In this document: piece after piece, positions 5,531 to 11,941 of the stretch
How the letters are laid out: every line of letters begins with the position of its first letter
Position numbering within the stretch: the first letter of the stretch is position 1
Assembly: GCA_050256015.1 (NCBI GenBank)
Contig: JBFWIL010000065.1
Span: forward strand, 1 to 11,941
Length of the DNA: 11,941 bases
Origin: JBFWIL01 sp050256015
GTDB lineage: Bacteria > Bacteroidota > Bacteroidia > Bacteroidales > Prolixibacteraceae
Direction of reading: 5' to 3'
The notes under the pieces: generated by a model
Databases searched by the model: none
The model's input: only the letters and a program-made list of their open reading frames with translations
What the model was told of the DNA's origin: nothing
Made by a program: the position numbers and the translations under genes

Positions 5531-6880
5531 ATGCAACAAAAAGAATCCCCAACAGAGCTGGGTCGTGAGAATGTAAGGCGTTTGCTATTCCAATATGCCA
5601 TTCCCTCGGTGATTGCCATGACTGCCGCTTCGCTGTACAACATTACCGACAGTGCTTTTATCGGGCAGGGAGTGGGACCGTTGGCCATTTCCGGACTGGC
5701 CATTACTTTTCCGCTGGTTAACCTGTCGGTGGCTTTCGGAACACTGATAGGGGTGGGAGCCGCCACACTGATGTCGCTGCGGCTCGGACAAAATGACTAT
5801 TCTTCGGCCAATAACATCCTGGGAAATGCTTTTTCCATGAACCTTATTATCGGTTTACTCTATACTGTACTGGTTCTCATCTTCCTGGATCCTATTCTTT
5901 ATTTTTTCGGGGCCAGTGCAGATACCATTCCCTATGCCCGTGATTATATGACGGTGGTTACCCTGGGAAATTCCATCACCCACATGTTTTTTGGATCCAA
6001 TGCCCTGCTGCGGGCTATCGGAAATCCCCGGCGGTCTATGTATGCAACGATTTATTCGGTGATCATCAACATTGTGCTGACTCCTTTGTTTATTTACGTG
6101 TTTGGCTGGGGAATTCGCGGGGCAGCCCTGGCTACGGTGATTGCCCAGACCACCATGCTTAGCTGGCAATTAAGGTATTTTACCGGCAGCCGCAGTTTTA
6201 TCCGGCTGAAATGGAAGACCTTTCGCCTGCAACGCAGGATTGTGGCCGATTCTCTGGCTATTGGCATTTCTCCTTTTCTGATGAATGTGGCTACTTCTAC
6301 GGTGGTAATCCTGATTAACCAGGGATTGATACGCCACGGGGGTGATCTGGCTGTTGGGGCTTACGGTATTGTAAACCGGGTGGCAGCCCTGTTTATGATG
6401 GTGGTAATCGGATTGAATCAGGGAATGCAGCCCATAGCCGGGTACAATTACGGGGCGGCGAAGTATGACCGGGTCCGGGGAGTACTTAACCTGTCTATTT
6501 TACTGGCTACCGCGGTGATGACGGCGGGTTTTCTGATCAGCGAGTTGTTCCCTCATGCCGTGGCCTCCGTGTTTACCACAGACGAGGAGCTGATTGCCAT
6601 TGCTGCACCCGGCTTACGTACGGTTATGTTGTTTTATCCCATTGTCGGCTTTCAAATGGTGACTTCCAATTTTTTTCAAAGCATCGGCATGCCCGGAAAG
6701 TCCATTTTTATGTCGCTTACCCGCCAGGTTCTGTTTTTGCTGCCCCTCCTGTTGATTTTACCGGCTTTCTGGGGGGTAAAAGGGGTCTGGTTCAGTATGC
6801 CGGCTGCCGATTTTCTGGCCAGTATTGTTGCTGCTTTGATGTTGCGTGCCCAATACCGGAAATTCAGGAATAATGCTTAA
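5531..6880 (+). CDS. MATE-family multidrug/metabolite efflux transporter
   Basis: This inner-membrane antiporter exports cationic drugs or metabolites in exchange for Na+ or H+. The 449-residue length and the alternation of about 12 hydrophobic segments fit the family, which has two six-helix halves. Family blocks seen are FQYAIPSVIAMTAASLYNITDSAFIG in the first helix region, LAISGLAITFPLVNL, the NALLRAIGNPRRSMY loop, IINIVLTPLFIYVFGWGIRGAALATVIAQ, and in the second half GLNQGMQPIAGYNYGAAKYDRVR, then NFFQSIGMPGKSIF. It reads as NorM/DinF/MepA-like, but the substrate cannot be named. ATG 5531 is preferred over the adjacent GTG 5528. It follows the AraC gene with its own promoter and is 24 bp upstream of the kinase-like gene, so the two are probably co-transcribed. 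Confidence 0.93.
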   Translation: MQQKESPTELGRENVRRLLFQYAIPSVIAMTAASLYNITDSAFIGQGVGPLAISGLAITFPLVNLSVAFGTLIGVGAATLMSLRLGQNDYSSANNILGNAFSMNLIIGLLYTVLVLIFLDPILYFFGASADTIPYARDYMTVVTLGNSITHMFFGSNALLRAIGNPRRSMYATIYSVIINIVLTPLFIYVFGWGIRGAALATVIAQTTMLSWQLRYFTGSRSFIRLKWKTFRLQRRIVADSLAIGISPFLMNVATSTVVILINQGLIRHGGDLAVGAYGIVNRVAALFMMVVIGLNQGMQPIAGYNYGAAKYDRVRGVLNLSILLATAVMTAGFLISELFPHAVASVFTTDEELIAIAAPGLRTVMLFYPIVGFQMVTSNFFQSIGMPGKSIFMSLTRQVLFLLPLLLILPAFWGVKGVWFSMPAADFLASIVAALMLRAQYRKFRNNA

Positions 6881-6904
6881 TTTTAAAGGGAAGGAGCAAA
6901 AGTT

Positions 6905-7528
6905 ATGAACCAAGCGTTATACATAACCATTGGACGCCAGCTGGGGAGTGGCGGACGTCAGATTGGCAAAAAGCTGGCCAAACTGTTGAATCTGGCATTT
7001 TATGACAAGGAACTCATTGAGATTGCATCCCGGGAAAGCGGATTGGGAAAGGAATTTTTTGAACAGGCTGATGAAAAGTCCAGTCACAGTCTTATTGGCG
7101 GACTGTTCGGATTGAAGGGGTCCATGGTGGATGAACTGTATTCGGGCCATTACCTGAGCAATGAAACCCTTTTCAAGATTCAGAGCGACGTAATCAGGGA
7201 TCTGGCCTCCCGCCGGTCCAGTTTGTTTATCGGACGTTGTGCCGATTATGTGCTGAAAGATATGCCACGTTGTTTGAATGTATTTGTTTGTGCTAATTTC
7301 GAAGACCGGATTAGCCGGGTTTGTGAGCTGATGCAGCTTCCTGAAAGCAAAGCCCGTGATTTTATGGAGAAAACCGATAAAAAGCGGGCGGCTTATTACA
7401 ATTATTACAGCAACAAGGAATGGGGAAATGCCTCATCTTATCATCTTTGCGTTAATTCCTCTGTCCTGGGAATAGAAAAAACCGTTTTGCTGATCCGGGA
7501 TGTTGCCGAAAAGCAGTTTGACTTGTGA
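6905..7528 (+). CDS. Cytidylate kinase-like family protein
   Basis: This 207-residue P-loop protein belongs to the cytidylate kinase-like group, distinct from housekeeping Cmk. The phosphate-binding loop is ITIGRQLGSGGRQIGKKLA (about 7-25). It has Arg where a classical Walker A has Lys-Ser/Thr, as is usual for this group. Other elements are the FYDKELIEIASRESGL helix (32-47), the strand SLFIGRCADYVL (106-117), the strand NVFVCANFEDRISRV, a DKKRAAYYNYYSNKEWG lid-like segment (158-174) and the SYHLCVNSSVLGIEKTV tail. By family it should transfer a phosphate to a nucleotide-like substrate, but the true substrate is not established and the housekeeping CMP kinase role is not implied. The ATG follows a strong AAGGAG Shine-Dalgarno-like element, unusual for this phylum. 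It sits 24 bp after MATE and 88 bp before the Fic gene. Confidence 0.85.
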   Translation: MNQALYITIGRQLGSGGRQIGKKLAKLLNLAFYDKELIEIASRESGLGKEFFEQADEKSSHSLIGGLFGLKGSMVDELYSGHYLSNETLFKIQSDVIRDLASRRSSLFIGRCADYVLKDMPRCLNVFVCANFEDRISRVCELMQLPESKARDFMEKTDKKRAAYYNYYSNKEWGNASSYHLCVNSSVLGIEKTVLLIRDVAEKQFDL

Positions 7529-7616
7529 TTGTGCGGCAAATGTGTGCATTTTACCAGGTATTTATTTCTTCCGGTACGGAAAATCATTTAGCTTTAAAGA
7601 AAATTTCTGATTGCAT

Positions 7617-9047
7617 ATGCCAAAGAATCCGCGCATTTTTTTGCCTGAATTTCAGGAGGTGGATAAAAAGTTGTCTGCCGTTAAAAAACTGGCCCGGTAT
7701 GACCCATTGATCTCTCTTATCAGGGAACGTTTTCAGGTAAAAATAACCAATCACCTTACTTCCCTGAAAGCCCGGACCAATATTACAGATTCCGCAAAAG
7801 TCTTCAGCAGGGAAGAACGGAAACAGTATTATCTGGGTATTGGCAAGGAGAAGGCGGTAGTCCGGTTGCTAAACGATATGGCCGGACAACAGCTTTCCAT
7901 TTCCAATATTTTGTTGCTGGGCGAGATCTTGCTTGGAGCCACCAGCTTCCGGACTACAACGAAATACATTACCAATGTAAACGGGGAACGTCAGAAAACC
8001 CCTCCGGCCGGCACCATCCCGCAAAAGATGGAACGGCTGGTGAACTGGTATAACTCGGCTGGCGCGACAGGGAAAAAACATCCCCTGGAAATCGCTTCCG
8101 TTTTGCACCACCGCCTTACCGCCATTCATCCGTTCAAAGACTGGAACGGACGTATTGCCCGTTTGCTGCTTAACCTGGCACTTATGAAGCATGGTTATCT
8201 GCCGGTTGTGATAGGTGCGGACGAACGACTGGATTATTATGCCTGCCTGGAAGAGGCAGATAAAGAAAACTTAAGACCACTGATCCGGTTTATTGCCCGA
8301 AAGGAAATTGAGACCATAGCCGATTTTGTGTCCGGACCCGACTATCTTTCCATTCAGGCTAAATATGAGCTGGAGCAAAAATTGGATCATATCGGACAGG
8401 GGGAGAAATGCATCGTTCTCACGGAAGACAGTGTAACCAACAACCTGCTGGCTCTTCTCCTGAAGTCCTCCGGCTTTAAGCCGGAGGAAACCAATATCAT
8501 TTCGTATGAAGGATGTTCCAAACTGGCTTCGGCTAACTTGTTTTCAATTTTTGTCAGGCAGAAGATGCCCTGGGTCCGGATCCTTGTTCACCGTGACCGC
8601 GATTATCTGACGGATTCGGAAGTGGAATACCAGAAACAATCGTTCCGGCGCATTGATACCCATTTGTTTGTCACCAAAGGCACCGATATTGAAAGCTATT
8701 TTATAAACAGTCGCCATGTTCATCATTGTTATCCTTCTATTTCCGAAAGCCGGGCCATGCAATTAATTCGGGATGCCATGGAGGAGGTTTTTCCAAAGTC
8801 GGTGGATTATCTCTGGAAAAAGGAGTTCGGTCAGCACCGCACCGAAGACCGAAGTCATCTGGGTTGGGCTGTGGAAGAGCTGGTTCGCAAGGATCTTTCC
8901 CGTTTTACGCATGGAAAAACAGCTTTGCGTGTACTGACGGCTCAGATTCAGGATGAAATAAAGGGGAAAGCCAGTCTGGAGAAAGCCTCTCCTTTTCTGC
9001 ATGTGGAAGAGCTGAGTAAAATTGCGCACGACATATGGAAAAAGTGA
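7617..9047 (+). CDS. Fic-domain protein fused to an OLD-like TOPRIM domain
   Basis: This 476-residue cytoplasmic protein has two parts. Residues 1-240 form a Fic domain: a helical N-terminal region, a flap-like NVNGERQKTPPAGTIP (about 120-135) and the active-site loop HPFKDWNGRIAR (171-182). Fic enzymes usually transfer AMP to protein hydroxyls using that His. Residues about 260-476 resemble the TOPRIM domain of OLD-family nucleases: strand CIVLTEDSVTNN with an acidic residue at about E270, the turn ISYEGCSKLA, strand ILVHRDRD with DxD at about 327/329, TDIESYFI (compare the IEnY motif), and a helical tail HGKTALRVLT...SPFLHVEELSKIAHDIW. Odd points: Gly is replaced by Trp in the Fic motif, and the usual inhibitory S/TxxxEG/N reads TNITDS. 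ATG 7617 is preferred over an upstream TTG at 7611. A near-consensus TAGCTTTA lies at 7589-7596. The TOPRIM assignment is inference from motif order. Confidence 0.75.
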   Translation: MPKNPRIFLPEFQEVDKKLSAVKKLARYDPLISLIRERFQVKITNHLTSLKARTNITDSAKVFSREERKQYYLGIGKEKAVVRLLNDMAGQQLSISNILLLGEILLGATSFRTTTKYITNVNGERQKTPPAGTIPQKMERLVNWYNSAGATGKKHPLEIASVLHHRLTAIHPFKDWNGRIARLLLNLALMKHGYLPVVIGADERLDYYACLEEADKENLRPLIRFIARKEIETIADFVSGPDYLSIQAKYELEQKLDHIGQGEKCIVLTEDSVTNNLLALLLKSSGFKPEETNIISYEGCSKLASANLFSIFVRQKMPWVRILVHRDRDYLTDSEVEYQKQSFRRIDTHLFVTKGTDIESYFINSRHVHHCYPSISESRAMQLIRDAMEEVFPKSVDYLWKKEFGQHRTEDRSHLGWAVEELVRKDLSRFTHGKTALRVLTAQIQDEIKGKASLEKASPFLHVEELSKIAHDIWKK

Positions 9048-9210
9048 TGCGCTTCCGGATGTTCCTTTTGATGAAAAGACCCCGCTTTACATTATCGGAG
9101 AAGTGGATTATGACCTGCTGGAGGGTACCGAAGTCGAAGTGGAGGAATTGATTTTTAAAGAAAAAGAAAAACCCGAAGATCGGGAACAGAGTGGGGAATT
9201 TAAAGAGTAA
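9022..9210 (+). CDS. Small acidic open frame, possible frameshifted C-terminus of the Fic-TOPRIM protein
   Basis: In the +1 frame relative to the Fic gene, an open stretch reads SDALPDVPFDEKTPLYIIGEV, then YDLLEGTEVEVEEL and a Lys/Glu-rich tail, ending at TAA 9208-9210. It is strongly acidic and protein-like rather than random. It has no ATG; the only start is TTG 9022, inside the Fic gene. Removing one A from the A5 tract at 9039-9043 would join it to the Fic protein as ...HDIWK-SDALPDVPF..., adding about 56 residues. It is therefore either a separate small overlapping gene or the true C-terminus cut off by a one-base insertion, a sequencing error, or regulated slippage. No family was recognised. 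Confidence 0.45.
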   Translation: MRTTYGKSDALPDVPFDEKTPLYIIGEVDYDLLEGTEVEVEELIFKEKEKPEDREQSGEFKE

Positions 9211-9253
9211 GAACTGCCTCCGGGGAAGCCGGACAGCACAGTTCTTACTCTTT
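9202..9253. terminator. Bidirectional terminator between convergent operons
   Basis: A perfect 15-bp stem is formed by AAAGAGTAAGAACTG (9202-9216) and CAGTTCTTACTCTTT (9239-9253). Inside the loop a second stem, TCCGG (9219-9223) with CCGGA (9229-9233), extends the hairpin. A T-run closes the plus-strand side, and the A-rich left arm gives a U-tract on the minus strand. It therefore serves both the Fic gene and the leftward pmbA gene. The stop codon of the small acidic frame lies in the left arm. Confidence 0.88.
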
Positions 9254-9269
9254 TCAGCAAAAACAAATT

Positions 9270-10586
9270 CTACAGGCCGCTGAAATCGACCTGCGTAAAC
9301 ATCAGTGTGGGAATCAGCCAGCTTGAGTTCGGATTGGGATCGTTACCCACAGCAACCAGTTCGTTCCAAAGCGTATTCATGTTTCCGCTGATATTCATCT
9401 CGGAAACGGGTTTGATGATTTCACCTTTTTCAATGAGGAAACCGTCAATGCCAAAGGAATAATCGCCTGTTGATCCGTTTGCGTTTCCTCCGTTGAAGCC
9501 GGTTACCAGAATGCCTTTTTTTACCGAGGCAATCAGTGCTTCAGGCGAATGGCTTCCCTGACTGAGGATCAGGTTTGACGTTCCTCCTGTGGTTGGGGGT
9601 ATGTCCAGTTTTTTCCCGTAATAAGTGTCTATATAATAGTTTTTCAATACTCCCTTGTCAAAAATGGTACGTTTCTGGGCAGCCAGTCCTTCGTCGTCAA
9701 ACAGTCCTGAGCCCATGCCTCCCTGAATCAGCGGATCATCGGTCAGGTCGAGCAGGGCAGAGCCTGCCTGCTGGTTCATTTTTCCTATGAGAAAAGAATT
9801 TTTCTGATGCAGGTTATAGCCGTTAAGCGCTTCAATGAGCGGAGAAAGCAATCTGCCTGCAATCCTGTTTTCCACAATCATGTCGTATTTTCCGGACGCA
9901 ATCTTTTCCTGTCCTATTTTTTTCAGGGCACGCTCAAGGGCCTGGGAGGCAATATCTGATTTTTTCAACTGATCGAAGAATATGCTGCGTTCCGACCAGT
10001 AGTCACTCGGCCTGGCCTCGCCTCCTTTTACCGATACGGAAGCAGAAAGCCCGAAACTGCTGTTCCCGGTTTCTCCTTCAAACCCGTTGCTGTTGAGCAG
10101 AAGCCGGTTGCCTGTATAGTCGTAATAACCGGCTTCCACGGAGATAATCCGGTCGTCTTTTTGATAGGCTTCCTTTTCTACCCCGAAAGCCAGTTCAACT
10201 TTACGGGCCGGATCCAGCCGGTCATAACTGCTGTCCTGAAGCTGCAGGTCGGGACCTCCTCCCCGGTAATACAAGTCCGGATCAGGCAGGCTCCGGAAAG
10301 AATCTTCGGCCAGGTAACGTGTGCCGGCTATAGCTTCTTCAATGAACCGGGCCAGTTCCTTTTTGTCTAGACGGTTGGTGGAATGGGAAGAATATTTCTT
10401 ATCTACAAAAAGCCGGATGTTCAGGCTGCACTGGATGGCTTCCTCCAGAGTGTCGATTTTTTGTTCTCTTACATTCACATTGCTGCTTTTGCTTTCGGCA
10501 ACGGATATGCTGGCTGCATCTGCCCCTTGTTGCAGGGCATGGTTCATGGCCCATCGGGCAATATCGTATGTTTCTGTTTTAGTCAT
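9270..10586 (-). CDS. pmbA: PmbA/TldE-family subunit of the TldD/PmbA protease
   Basis: This is the second gene of a leftward TldD-PmbA pair. The 438-residue product shows the PmbA/TldE layout: an N-terminal domain with GADAASISVAESKSSNVNVREQKID (about 21-45), a middle YDMIVENRIAGRLLSPL segment (about 234-250), and the C-terminal PmbA/TldD domain with SGLFDDEGL, GVLKNYYIDTYYGKKL, the TTGGTSNLIL strand and a NGSTGDYSFGIDGFLIEKGEI block. As expected for the non-catalytic partner, no HExxxH motif is present. In E. coli, TldD and TldE form a heterodimeric zinc protease that degrades unfolded peptides, matures microcin B17 and removes the CcdA antitoxin. The ATG (complement of 10584-10586) lies 27 bp after the tldD stop, so one operon is likely. 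Transcription should end at the shared hairpin at 9202-9253. Confidence 0.92.
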   Translation of the reverse strand: MTKTETYDIARWAMNHALQQGADAASISVAESKSSNVNVREQKIDTLEEAIQCSLNIRLFVDKKYSSHSTNRLDKKELARFIEEAIAGTRYLAEDSFRSLPDPDLYYRGGGPDLQLQDSSYDRLDPARKVELAFGVEKEAYQKDDRIISVEAGYYDYTGNRLLLNSNGFEGETGNSSFGLSASVSVKGGEARPSDYWSERSIFFDQLKKSDIASQALERALKKIGQEKIASGKYDMIVENRIAGRLLSPLIEALNGYNLHQKNSFLIGKMNQQAGSALLDLTDDPLIQGGMGSGLFDDEGLAAQKRTIFDKGVLKNYYIDTYYGKKLDIPPTTGGTSNLILSQGSHSPEALIASVKKGILVTGFNGGNANGSTGDYSFGIDGFLIEKGEIIKPVSEMNISGNMNTLWNELVAVGNDPNPNSSWLIPTLMFTQVDFSGL

Positions 10587-10613
10587 AGGTATACAATCAT
10601 TCGGTTAAACATT

Positions 10614-11941
10614 TCAGGCATTCATTCCACCTACGGTAAGTTTTTTCACCAGCACGGTGGGCAGTCCGCAGGTTACCGGAACACTCTGTCCCGACTTTCC
10701 ACAGGTCCAGGTGCCGTTGTCAATGCTGAAGTCTGATGCACACATGCTGATGTCGGCCAGTGCCTGAGGGCCGTTGCCGATGATGTTCACATCCTTGATG
10801 GGCCGGGTCAGTTTGCCGTCTTCGATCAGGAAGCCCGACTTGACAAAAAAAGTGAAGTCGCCTGCACCGATTTTTACCTGTCCGTTGCTGAAATTGTCAA
10901 CATAGATTCCGTTTTTAACCTGTTCCAGAATTTCCTCTTTGCTGTGTGGTCCGTTTTCCATATAGGTGGCCCGCATGCGGGGAATGGGAACATGACGGAA
11001 AGATTCCCTTCTTCCGTTCCCGGTGCTTTGTACCTGATAATAGTTGGAGCTGATCCGGTCGTGAAGGTAACTATTCAGAATGCCGTCTTTTACCATATAG
11101 GTCTTCTGGGATTTATTGCCCTCATCGTCTATGTTGATCGATCCCCGGTTGTGGGGCAGTGTACCGTCGTCAATGATGTTGACAAAATTTTCGGCCACCT
11201 TTTTACCCATTTTGTCGGTAAAAATGGAGGTGCCCTTCCTGTTAAAATCGGCTTCGAAGGTATGGCCTATGGCTTCGTGAAGCAGGATTCCGGATCCGCC
11301 GGCCCCCATCACCACGGGCATCTCGCCGGCCTTGGGTTTAACTGCTTCGAACAGTATGGAGGTGCGTGCTACCGCTTCTCCGGCCAGCTTGTCTATGAGT
11401 TCATCGGTCAGGAACTCATAGCCCATACGGAACGAACGCGAGGCGTAAGCATTTTCAATCCGGCCCTCTTTTTCCATGACGCAGAAGGCGCCCAGACTTA
11501 CCATGGGCCGGTAATCGCAGGCCAGGATACCGTCTGAAGTGTAAAGCAGTACGTAGACACTTTCGTTGTTCAGGGAGGCATTGACTTTGGTTACCCTGGC
11601 GTCCAGAGCAAAGATTTTATCGTTCATTTTTTGCAGGAAAGGGATTTTGTCTTGTACGGAAACCTCTTCCCATGATTTTTTTACGGTATAGTAATTCGGC
11701 GGCACGGTTTCGCTCGTATCCTGCGGACTGACCTCCCGGGAACCGCTGGCGATGTTGGCGGCCGTTTGGGCGGCTTTCATCAACGCTTCAGGACTAATAA
11801 CCTCTGAATAGGCGAAGCCGGTCTGGTCGCCTTTCAGCACGCGGATGCCCACTCCGTAATCAATGTTGGAGTAGGCCCTGTTCACCTTATTGTCTTCCAG
11901 CCCCAGGCTGTTGGAGATCCGGTGTTCAAAGTACAGGTCGG
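10614..11941 (-). CDS. tldD: TldD-family zinc metalloprotease subunit, N-terminus outside window
   Basis: The frame is open to the right edge of the window. Upstream of an internal GTG at 11885 it continues as DLYFEHRISNSLGLEDNKV, the normal TldD N-terminal region, so the start lies beyond 11941. The visible part has GAGGSGILLHEAIGHTFEADF, with the zinc-binding HEAIGH (HExxxH) encoded at 11262-11279. It also has the C-terminal block WTCGKSGQSVPVTCGLPT, whose CGK Cys corresponds to the third zinc ligand known in E. coli TldD, followed by VKKLTVGG at the end. It is therefore the catalytic subunit, partner of the adjacent PmbA, and is predicted active. TldD-type proteases cleave flexible peptides threaded into a central cavity. 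No peptide substrate gene was seen in the window. The promoter is outside. Confidence 0.95.
   Translation of the reverse strand, partial: DLYFEHRISNSLGLEDNKVNRAYSNIDYGVGIRVLKGDQTGFAYSEVISPEALMKAAQTAANIASGSREVSPQDTSETVPPNYYTVKKSWEEVSVQDKIPFLQKMNDKIFALDARVTKVNASLNNESVYVLLYTSDGILACDYRPMVSLGAFCVMEKEGRIENAYASRSFRMGYEFLTDELIDKLAGEAVARTSILFEAVKPKAGEMPVVMGAGGSGILLHEAIGHTFEADFNRKGTSIFTDKMGKKVAENFVNIIDDGTLPHNRGSINIDDEGNKSQKTYMVKDGILNSYLHDRISSNYYQVQSTGNGRRESFRHVPIPRMRATYMENGPHSKEEILEQVKNGIYVDNFSNGQVKIGAGDFTFFVKSGFLIEDGKLTRPIKDVNIIGNGPQALADISMCASDFSIDNGTWTCGKSGQSVPVTCGLPTVLVKKLTVGGMNA

Noticed and set aside
7525..7710. Short open frame bridging the kinase-like and Fic genes
   Set aside because: It overlaps the start of the Fic protein in another frame, and its composition (Cys/Arg-rich) shows no family features.
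10944..11537. Plus-strand open frame of 197 codons opposite tldD
   Set aside because: It is the reverse of conserved TldD sequence including the HEAIGH zinc motif, so it is a shadow of that gene.
9270..11941. TldD/PmbA as part of a peptide-modification cluster or CcdA-like toxin-antitoxin control
   Set aside because: No precursor peptide, cyclodehydratase or ccd-like gene is in the window; TldD/PmbA pairs are widespread housekeeping genes.
1..11941. CRISPR arrays, rRNA genes, replication origin or intact insertion sequence
   Set aside because: No regularly spaced repeats, rRNA signatures, origin-like iterons or complete transposase frames were found on either strand.

Overview
The window looks like a chromosomal segment of a Bacteroidota bacterium, probably order Bacteroidales. 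The main evidence is the promoter style: TAnnTTTG boxes of the Bacteroidota -7 type (TATCTTTG, TAACTTTG, TATTTTTG, TACTTTTG) sit before the tRNA gene and before four protein genes. The protein families also fit, for example the AraC regulator that opens with a GFPGQ block, the cytidylate kinase-like protein next to a MATE pump, and a stand-alone AsnA. Codon usage is moderately GC-rich (many CCGG words) in the core genes. The stretch between the tRNA and the AraC gene is clearly more AT-rich outside hipBA.

Layout. (1) 1-1667, core: the 3' end of a metallo-beta-lactamase-fold phosphodiesterase, a structured leader, asnA (ammonia-dependent asparagine synthetase) and tRNA-Arg(UCU). (2) 1668 to about 4500, accessory scar: directly after the tRNA come a strong terminator and a broken tyrosine-recombinase gene. 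An intact hipB-hipA toxin-antitoxin pair follows with its own promoter inside an inverted repeat, then a second, more eroded recombinase fossil. The two fossils share a near-identical segment of about 114 bp, so hipBA lies between direct repeats. (3) About 4540-9253, rightward: an AraC-family regulator, then a MATE efflux protein (own promoter, terminator-like hairpin in its leader), a cytidylate kinase-like protein, and a Fic-domain protein with a C-terminal OLD-like TOPRIM domain. The last frame ends near an A5 tract, after which an acidic open frame continues in +1. (4) 9254-11941, leftward: a TldD-PmbA pair (TldD runs off the window edge), convergent with the Fic gene across a 15-bp-stem terminator that can serve both directions.

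How the parts work together. AsnA makes asparagine. The tRNA-Arg gene was probably the attachment site of an integrative element whose recombinase has decayed and whose hipBA module survived as addiction cargo. The AraC protein may control the adjacent MATE exporter, and MATE and the kinase-like gene look co-transcribed. TldD/PmbA normally form a heteromeric zinc protease that trims unfolded or modified peptides. The most unusual object is the Fic-TOPRIM fusion, which joins a putative nucleotidyl (AMP) transferase to a putative nuclease fold. Its Fic motif has a non-canonical tryptophan. All functional statements are family-level inferences from reading the sequence; no searches were run.
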